Shown: positions 27,958 to 35,254 of the stretch, piece after piece
How positions within the stretch are numbered: position 1 is the first letter of the stretch
Layout of the letters: each line of letters begins with the position of its first letter
Assembly: GCA_036493595.1 (NCBI GenBank)
Contig: DASXPN010000102.1
Span: 1 to 42,303, forward strand
Direction: 5' to 3'
Source of the DNA: DATAES01 sp036493595
Lineage (GTDB): Bacteria > Actinomycetota > Acidimicrobiia > Acidimicrobiales > JACDCH01
DNA length: 42,303 nt
Made by a program: the position numbers and the translations under genes
Notes under the pieces: model-generated
What the model was told of the DNA's origin: nothing
Database searches by the model: none
What the model saw: the letters and a program-made list of their open reading frames with translations, nothing else

Positions 27958-28783
27958 AGGGAAGGAACATCCCCCGCCGCGGCTCGTCGGTGTACACCGG
28001 ATGGCGGCCCTCGTCGAAGGCGCGGATCGCCTCCGGGAGGTTCTCCGTGAACCCGAGCATGAGTTGGTTGCGGTCCTCGATCTCGATGGCGGACTCGAGG
28101 CTCGTCGTCTCGAGGTTGACCCAGAGGATGTCCTTCGTCATCGCCACGCCGTACGCACTGAACTCGCAGATGCGATCCGCCATCGACAGTGCCTCCTCGA
28201 GCACGGTGTCATCGTCGACCACCCGTGACACCAACCCCATGCGGAACGCTTCGTTCGCATCGATCCGTCTGCCGGTGAGCAGCAGGTCGTTCGAATGGGC
28301 GGCGCCGATGAGGCGGGGCAGCAGGTAGGACGCGGCCATCTCGGTCGAGGTCAGCCCGTTGACGATTCCGGTGGCGTTGAACACCGCCGACGACGACGCG
28401 ATGCGCAGCTCGCACGCAAGGGTGAGGCACATCCCGCCACCGAAGGCCACGCCGTTCACCGCCGCGATGACCGGCTGGGGCAGGTGCCGGATCAACGGCA
28501 CCAGTCGCGAGTACGCGCGCATCGAACGTTGCGCGATCTGACCGACTTGCAGACCGTCGATGTTGGGGATGACGCCGAAGTCCTTCAAGTCGAGACCGGA
28601 GGAGAACGCACGTCCGGCACCAGTGAGCACCACCACGCGACATGCGTTGTCGTCGCCGGCGGCCGTGAGCGCGTCGTACAGCTCGTTGACCAGCTCGATC
28701 GACATCGCATTGAGTCGGTCCGGGCGGTTCATGGTGACGACCGCGACCTCGGGACGGGGACGTTCGACGAGCACGAGCGACAT
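27956..28783 (-). CDS. Crotonase-family protein (enoyl-CoA hydratase/isomerase-like)
   Basis: This is a 275-aa crotonase-fold protein that would bind an acyl-CoA thioester. The NRPDRLNAM block, the SSGLDLKDF oxyanion-hole strand and AVNGVAFGGGM (residues 109-118) are present. Both glutamates used by classical enoyl-CoA hydratase (Glu144 and Glu164 of the rat enzyme) are missing: the aligned residues are Cys119 and Gly139. A Glu a few residues later (in NGLTSTEMAASYLLPRL) may take over, as in related actinobacterial proteins, so the true reaction is uncertain. The ATG lies 6 bases after a TAGGTT -10-like element on the minus strand, fitting a leaderless mRNA. Confidence 0.9.
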   Translation of the reverse strand: MSLVLVERPRPEVAVVTMNRPDRLNAMSIELVNELYDALTAAGDDNACRVVVLTGAGRAFSSGLDLKDFGVIPNIDGLQVGQIAQRSMRAYSRLVPLIRHLPQPVIAAVNGVAFGGGMCLTLACELRIASSSAVFNATGIVNGLTSTEMAASYLLPRLIGAAHSNDLLLTGRRIDANEAFRMGLVSRVVDDDTVLEEALSMADRICEFSAYGVAMTKDILWVNLETTSLESAIEIEDRNQLMLGFTENLPEAIRAFDEGRHPVYTDEPRRGMFLP

Positions 28784-28789
28784 GGTCAG

Positions 28790-28795
28790 AACCTA
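28790..28795 (-). promoter_or_regulatory. Likely -10 element of the crotonase gene (leaderless)
   Basis: On the minus strand this reads TAGGTT, followed by 6 bases and then the ATG. Such TANNNT-N6-ATG spacing puts the transcript start on the start codon. There is no ribosome site. It shares two bases with a plus-strand TAGGCT (28794-28799). Confidence 0.5.
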
Positions 28796-28799
28796 GGCT
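28794..28799 (+). promoter_or_regulatory. Possible -10 element of acs, overlapping the divergent promoter
   Basis: TAGGCT on the plus strand fits TANNNT and would start a leader of about 40 bases carrying the strong AGGGGGAG ribosome site of acs. A second TAGGCT lies at 28802-28807. A small hairpin GCTCC-TTC-GGAGC (28805-28817) follows. Because the core overlaps the minus-strand -10, only one polymerase could occupy the site at a time. Confidence 0.4.
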
Positions 28800-28846
28800 C
28801 GTAGGCTCCTTCGGAGCGCGAGGCCCGACCACAACAGGGGGAGAAC

Positions 28847-30819
<1,973 letters not shown>

Positions 30820-30823
<4 letters not shown>

Positions 30824-31335
30824 AGGAGTTCGACAACTGGTGCTGGCGCGACGATCGCGGAGCCGCCACCGCCACCGCCACCGCCACCGCCGCGAGTGGC
30901 CCGGCGGCCGTGTTCGACATCGACGGAGTCCTGTCCGACGCGGCAGGACGGCAGCACTATCTCGAGCGGGGTCGGCGCGACTGGGACGCGTTCTTCCGCG
31001 CCTGCGGCGACGATCCGCTCATCGACGAGGTGGCGCGCCTGCTCGAGCTGCTCGATCCGGAGCTGTCGATCGTGCTTCTCACCGGCCGGCCCATCAGCGT
31101 GCAGGCCATCACACTCGCGTGGCTCGCCCGCTACCGGCTTCGGTGGGATCTGCTCGTGATGCGCGATCTCGGTGACTACCAAGCGGCGACGCGCTTCAAG
31201 CTGCGTTCGGTCGCCGAGCTGCGCGAGCACGGATTCGACCTGCGGCTCGCGTTCGAGGACGACCGCCGCAACGTCGCCATGTTCCACGACCAGGGCATCC
31301 CCTGCGTGTACCTCCATTCCGGCTACTTCGAGTAG
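30820..31335 (+). CDS. HAD-like phosphatase domain protein (PNKP-phosphatase-like)
   Basis: This is a 171-aa protein with all four HAD motifs: Asp33 and Asp35 in FDIDGVLSD (I), Thr88 in LLTGRP (II), Lys127 in RFKLRS (III) and FEDDRRNV (IV, residues 145-152). There is no large cap domain. Small stand-alone proteins of this pattern resemble the phosphatase domain of polynucleotide kinase, but the substrate here is unknown. The GTG start overlaps the acs stop, so it is translationally coupled to acs. Residues 17-24 are a Thr-Ala repeat encoded by a hexanucleotide repeat. Confidence 0.8.
30865..30888 (+). repeat. Four tandem GCCACC hexamers
   Basis: Four perfect GCCACC units encode Ala-Thr repeats just before the HAD motif I. 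Copy-number change by slippage would keep the frame, so it could vary the linker length without breaking the gene. Confidence 0.85.
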
Positions 31336-31398
31336 GCCGGAACGCAGGCCCACGCCTGCCTCACCGCCTGCCTCACCGCACAGCCCGACGTCCCGGTC

Positions 31399-31404
31399 TA
31401 CTTT
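31399..31404 (+). promoter_or_regulatory. Likely -10 element of the CorA-type gene (leaderless)
   Basis: TACTTT lies exactly 6 bases before the ATG at 31411, the spacing seen for leaderless transcripts in actinobacteria. No ribosome site is present. The preceding 75-base gap also has a 13-base direct duplication (GCCTGCCTCACC). Confidence 0.5.
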
Positions 31405-31410
31405 CAGTTC

Positions 31411-32328
31411 ATGCAGACACGGGGCAAGACCGAGTGGGTCGACCTGCTCGATCCTGGCGAGGACGAGTTGCGGCAGTGCTGGCCGACGAAGCTGCACGAG
31501 GGCGCACTCGAGGTGCTGCTCGCACCGCACACCCATGCCGACGAGCCGAGACCCAAGCTCGAGACGCACGGCTCGTACATCTTCGGTGTCCTGCTGCTCC
31601 CAGTGGTCGTGAAGGAGGAGGACCGCGTCTACTACCAGGAGGTCGACCTGCTGTTGACGCACGACCTCGTGCTGTCGGTGCGCAAGACGCCACCCGATGG
31701 CAGACCGATCGACCTCACGAAGGTCATCGAGGCGGACCATCGGGACTCGGCCGGCATGGCGGCGTGGGAGATCGTCGACGAGGTCGCCGAAGGCTTTCTC
31801 GACATGGTCGACGATCTGCACGAGGAGATCGACGAGCTCGAGGACAACGTCGACGCGTGGTCGAATGACTCGGTCCGTCGCCGGTTGTCGTCGTTGCGTC
31901 ACGACCTCCTGCACATACGGCGGACGCTCGCCCCCACCCGCGATGCCGTGCGCGCCGTGGTCGACGATCGGGTCGAGCTCGACGACGACCAGGAGCTGTT
32001 TCCCCACGACGTCGAGATCCACTTCGGCACCGCCTACGACAAGCTGCTGCGGGCCAGCGAGGGTCTCGAGACGGCCCGTGACCTGATCGGCGGGGTCCGT
32101 GACTACCACCAGTCGAAGGTGGCGAACGACCAGAACGAGGTGATGAAGCGACTCACGATCGTGGCCTCGATCTTCCTGCCGCCCACGTTCATCGTCGGGC
32201 TGTACGGACAGAACTTCCGGGTGATCCCCGAGCTCGCATGGGGCCACGGCTACGGGTTCTCGTGGGCCCTGATCCTCGCCTCGACCATCGGCCAGCTCAT
32301 CTACTTCCGTCGGAAGGGCTGGCTCTAG
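31411..32328 (+). CDS. corA: CorA-family divalent cation transporter with GQN motif
   Basis: This 305-aa protein has CorA architecture: a soluble N-terminal domain, a long acidic helical stretch (about residues 120-250), then two membrane helices at the C-terminus (about 247-265 and 280-298). The signature GMN between the helices, which forms the ion selectivity filter in CorA, reads YGQNF (Gly266-Gln267-Asn268). The rest of the pore helix, ASIFLPPTFIVGLYG, is canonical. Magnesium transport is likely from family membership, but the filter change means selectivity could differ. It is probably transcribed from its own promoter. Confidence 0.88.
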   Translation: MQTRGKTEWVDLLDPGEDELRQCWPTKLHEGALEVLLAPHTHADEPRPKLETHGSYIFGVLLLPVVVKEEDRVYYQEVDLLLTHDLVLSVRKTPPDGRPIDLTKVIEADHRDSAGMAAWEIVDEVAEGFLDMVDDLHEEIDELEDNVDAWSNDSVRRRLSSLRHDLLHIRRTLAPTRDAVRAVVDDRVELDDDQELFPHDVEIHFGTAYDKLLRASEGLETARDLIGGVRDYHQSKVANDQNEVMKRLTIVASIFLPPTFIVGLYGQNFRVIPELAWGHGYGFSWALILASTIGQLIYFRRKGWL

Positions 32329-32459
32329 CGAGCTGAGTTGGCAACCGGAGGCCGATGAACCGGCGATGGGCATCGTGACGTGGCCGTAGGCAGATTTTCG
32401 GCGGTGGGGGCTACCGTTTTCGACAAGCGCTCACCCTGGGCGCAAAGCGAGAACGACAC

Positions 32460-33311
32460 ATGAAGAACAATCTGAAGACGGTTGCCCTACTTGCCTTGAT
32501 GGGCGCCCTGATCATGGGGATCGGGTCGTTGTTCGGGGAAACCGGCCTCATCATCGGCCTGGTGATCGCCTTGGCCGTCGTCGGCGGGTCGTACTGGTTC
32601 AGCGACACGCTGGCCATCAAGGCCGCACGGGCGGTGCCGGTCACCGAACAGGAGATGCCCGAGTACTACGCCGTCGTCCGCGAGCTGACGCAGAAGGCCG
32701 GCATGCCGATGCCGAAGCTGTACGTCAGCCCCGAGATGCAGCCCAACGCATTCGCCACCGGACGCAACCCGCACCATGCCGCCGTCGCAGTGACGAAGGG
32801 CATCCTCCAGGTCCTCGACTGGGACGAGCTGCGCGGCGTGCTCGCGCACGAGATCAGCCACGTCGGCAACCGTGACATCCTCATCACCTCCGTCGCCGCC
32901 GCGCTCGCATTGGTCATCACCTTTGTCGCCCGCATGGCGATGTGGGGGGCGATGTTCGGCGGTGGTGGTCGTGACCGCGACGGCGGCAACATCATCGGGG
33001 TGCTGGCCATGGCGATCCTTGCTCCGATCGCGGCGATGCTGCTCCAGACGGCCTTGAGTCGCAGCCGCGAGTTCGAGGCCGACCGTTCGGGAGCGAAGCT
33101 CATCGGCGACGGTGAACCGCTGGCCAGGGCGCTACAGAAGATCGAGGGCTACGCGAAACAGGTGCCGATGAACATCGACCCCGCGCACGCGCAGGCTTTC
33201 ATCATCAACCCGCTGACCGGTCGCAAGATGCAGTACTCGAACCTGTTCCGGACGCACCCCGCCACCGAAGACCGCATCGCCCGCCTCCGCAGTCGGGAGT
33301 GGAGCGCCTAA
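32460..33311 (+). CDS. htpX: Membrane zinc metalloprotease HtpX
   Basis: This 283-aa M48 peptidase degrades damaged membrane proteins. Two N-terminal membrane helices (residues 8-25 and 28-48) precede the HEISH active site (His130, Glu131, His134), and the Glu204 of REFEAD is the expected third zinc ligand. Two further hydrophobic segments (about 140-160 and 175-195) lie between them. The end TEDRIARLRS is typical. In the 131 bases upstream, TACCGT at 32412 could be a -10 element, and a weak GCGAGAA precedes the ATG. No heat-shock operator was recognised. Confidence 0.93.
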   Translation: MKNNLKTVALLALMGALIMGIGSLFGETGLIIGLVIALAVVGGSYWFSDTLAIKAARAVPVTEQEMPEYYAVVRELTQKAGMPMPKLYVSPEMQPNAFATGRNPHHAAVAVTKGILQVLDWDELRGVLAHEISHVGNRDILITSVAAALALVITFVARMAMWGAMFGGGGRDRDGGNIIGVLAMAILAPIAAMLLQTALSRSREFEADRSGAKLIGDGEPLARALQKIEGYAKQVPMNIDPAHAQAFIINPLTGRKMQYSNLFRTHPATEDRIARLRSREWSA

Positions 33312-33361
33312 AACCGCTCTGAGCAGGGTATTCGCCGTGCCGTGGCGAATCGACCCTACAG

Positions 33362-34606
33362 ATGGTGAAGTCCCGGCAGCGTCCAGTCACGCCCGGGCGT
33401 CTGGCCGCCCGAGCGGTGGTGCGGCGCCCGGGTGTTGCTGCGCTGGTCGTGCTGCTCGCCGGAGCGGTGATCGGGATCTGTGCCACCCGAAGTGGTGCGC
33501 AGACCCCTCCACCGCAGCTCACGCTCCCCGGAGCCACCACCACGACGATCGCCCCGAGCCAACCGACACCAGGGCAGCCGGCGCCGTCGCCCACAACCCC
33601 CGGTGCAGGGACGACCCCGCCGAGCGACACGAATCCCTCGCCTACTCCACCCGGGGGCGACCCGACCACCGTGCCTGGCGACGGCGGTGACAGCAGTCCC
33701 GTCGGCGGTGGCGCCGGTCAGATCGTCCCTCCCGAAGACCAGGCGATCATGGACGCCATCGTGCGGTCCGCCCCGAACGACAATCACCTGCTCGTCGCGG
33801 GCGAGAAGGCCCTACTGGCCTCCGGTGTCGATCCCGACCAGGCCGCTCGGCTCGCCTACGGCAACTTCCCCGTCGCCGGTCCGGCGCACTGGGTCGACGA
33901 CTGGTACACGCCGCGCTTCACGGGAACCACGTTTCGCTTCCACCTCGGCGTCGACATCGTCGCCGACTACGGCACGCCGCTGCGCTCGCCCGCCGACGGA
34001 ACCGCGAGGATCAGCAACGATCCGTCCGGCGGGCTCGGCGTTCAAGTCGTGCAACCCGACGGCACCTTCTTCTACATGGCACACATGAGCGCCCTCGCCG
34101 ACGGACTGGTGGACGGCACGCCCGTCCACGTCGGTGACCTGGTCGGCTACGTCGGCCAGTCCGGCGATGCCACCGGCCCGCACTGCCATTTCGGGATCTA
34201 CCAGGGCGGCACGACACCGGTTTCGCCCAAGGCGACACTCGACCAGTGGGACGCCGATGCCGCGGCCAAGCTCCCCGGGATCATCGCTTCCATCTCGGGC
34301 GGCACGCCCCGCCCGCTCGTCGCCACCGGCATCGTGCGCCAGCTCACCGACGACGGCGTCCGCGCCGCGGAGACGCCGAGCGGGCCGTCCCGGACGGACT
34401 TGTTGTTCGCCACCTCGGCCAATCCGTCAGGGGGTGCGCTGCAAGTGGCGCAGGCCAGCGCCGCGCAAGCGGCCGACGGCATCGACTGGACTCGTCGAGC
34501 CAACCTCACCCAGGCGTACCAGCGAGCGTGGGATCAGGCGACCACCCGTGCGTTGCACCTCCTCGACCCGCTCACCCCGCCCGCCATGCGCCCGAGTCCG
34601 GGCTGA
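33362..34606 (+). CDS. Secreted or membrane-anchored M23 (LytM) peptidase
   Basis: This 414-aa protein has an Arg-rich N-terminus and one hydrophobic segment (about residues 25-45, signal peptide or anchor), then a Pro/Thr/Gly-rich linker of about 70 residues that probably spans the cell wall. The LytM/M23 domain (about 160-285) has the zinc motif H-x3-D (His194, Asp198), the His of YMAHMSAL (about 241) and H-x-H (His274, His276). All ligands are present, so it should be an active peptidoglycan endopeptidase. The C-terminal 120 residues are not recognised. It is convergent with yajQ. Confidence 0.88.
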   Translation: MVKSRQRPVTPGRLAARAVVRRPGVAALVVLLAGAVIGICATRSGAQTPPPQLTLPGATTTTIAPSQPTPGQPAPSPTTPGAGTTPPSDTNPSPTPPGGDPTTVPGDGGDSSPVGGGAGQIVPPEDQAIMDAIVRSAPNDNHLLVAGEKALLASGVDPDQAARLAYGNFPVAGPAHWVDDWYTPRFTGTTFRFHLGVDIVADYGTPLRSPADGTARISNDPSGGLGVQVVQPDGTFFYMAHMSALADGLVDGTPVHVGDLVGYVGQSGDATGPHCHFGIYQGGTTPVSPKATLDQWDADAAAKLPGIIASISGGTPRPLVATGIVRQLTDDGVRAAETPSGPSRTDLLFATSANPSGGALQVAQASAAQAADGIDWTRRANLTQAYQRAWDQATTRALHLLDPLTPPAMRPSPG

Positions 34607-34633
34607 CGGAATCGGTTCTAGTTCGACTGGGCG

Positions 34634-35122
34634 TCAGTCGCGGAAGTTGCTGAACTGCAGCGGGATGCCGAAGTCGTGTCCCTTCAGCGCCGCGATCACG
34701 GTCTGGAGATCGTCCCGCTTCTTGCCGGTTACTCGCACCTGATCGCCCTGCGTCTGCGACTGGATGCCCTTCGGGGCCGCCTCTTTGATCTTCTTGTTGA
34801 TCTCGCGGGCCTTGTCACTCGAGATGCCGGCGACGATCTTCGCCGTCTGGCGAGCCGATCCCCCCGACGCCTCCTCGACCTTGCCGTAGTCGACCGCCTT
34901 GAGGGAAACGTTGCGCCGCACCAGCTTCTCCTCCAACACCTGTCGCACGGCCTTCAACCGATCCTCCGTCGACGAGTGCAAGCGGATCTCGCCTTCGCCG
35001 AGCTCGACAGCCGAGTCGGTCCCCTTGAAGTCAAAACGTGTGTGAAGCTCGCGTCCTGTCTGATCGACCGCGTTGCGGACCTCTTGGAGGTCCACTTCGG
35101 AGACGACGTCAAAACTCGGCAT
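34634..35122 (-). CDS. yajQ: YajQ-family nucleotide-binding protein
   Basis: This 162-aa protein matches YajQ over its whole length: MPSFDVVSEVDLQEVRNAV, then RFDFKGTD, and the end VRVTGKKRDDLQ with FGIPLQFSNFRD. Relatives bind nucleotides such as c-di-GMP or tRNA-like RNA, and the exact role here is not known. A TAGGGT element lies 6 bases before the ATG on the minus strand, fitting a leaderless mRNA. It is divergent from tRNA-Tyr, with 40 bases between them. Confidence 0.93.
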   Translation of the reverse strand: MPSFDVVSEVDLQEVRNAVDQTGRELHTRFDFKGTDSAVELGEGEIRLHSSTEDRLKAVRQVLEEKLVRRNVSLKAVDYGKVEEASGGSARQTAKIVAGISSDKAREINKKIKEAAPKGIQSQTQGDQVRVTGKKRDDLQTVIAALKGHDFGIPLQFSNFRD

Positions 35123-35128
35123 GGGAGC

Positions 35129-35134
35129 ACCCTA
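35129..35134 (-). promoter_or_regulatory. Likely -10 element of yajQ (leaderless)
   Basis: On the minus strand this reads TAGGGT followed by 6 bases and the yajQ ATG. This is the same spacing as for the crotonase and corA genes in this window. No ribosome site is present. Confidence 0.5.
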
Positions 35135-35146
35135 TGCGGCGCCAGC

Positions 35147-35152
35147 TATCCT
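35147..35152 (+). promoter_or_regulatory. Likely -10 element of tRNA-Tyr
   Basis: TATCCT lies 10 bases before the tRNA, inside the 9-mer GCTATCCTC, which recurs upstream of tRNA-Thr. The shared core supports a promoter role. No -35 match to TTGACA was seen. Confidence 0.45.
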
Positions 35153-35162
35153 CCAACGTTCT

Positions 35163-35246
35163 GGGTCGGTGCCCGAGTGGACAAAGGGAACTGGCTGTAA
35201 ACCAGTCGCTTCGGCTACGGAGGTTCGAATCCTTCCCGGCCCACCA
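35163..35246 (+). tRNA. tRNA-Tyr (GTA), CCA encoded
   Basis: The acceptor GGGTCGG pairs with CCGGCCC (one G-U). The anticodon stem ACTGG/CCAGT carries the loop CTGTAAA, giving anticodon GTA. A long variable arm (CGCTTCGGCTAC region) marks a class II tRNA, as expected for bacterial Tyr. The T-arm has TTCGAAT. Discriminator A is followed by encoded CCA (35244-35246). The next gene's ATG is only 8 bases after the CCA. Confidence 0.95.
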
Positions 35247-35254
35247 TCTCTTCA

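Noticed and set aside
27924..28804. Plus-strand frames opposite the crotonase gene
   Set aside because: They lack any motif, while the minus-strand frame has full crotonase signatures and a well-placed promoter.
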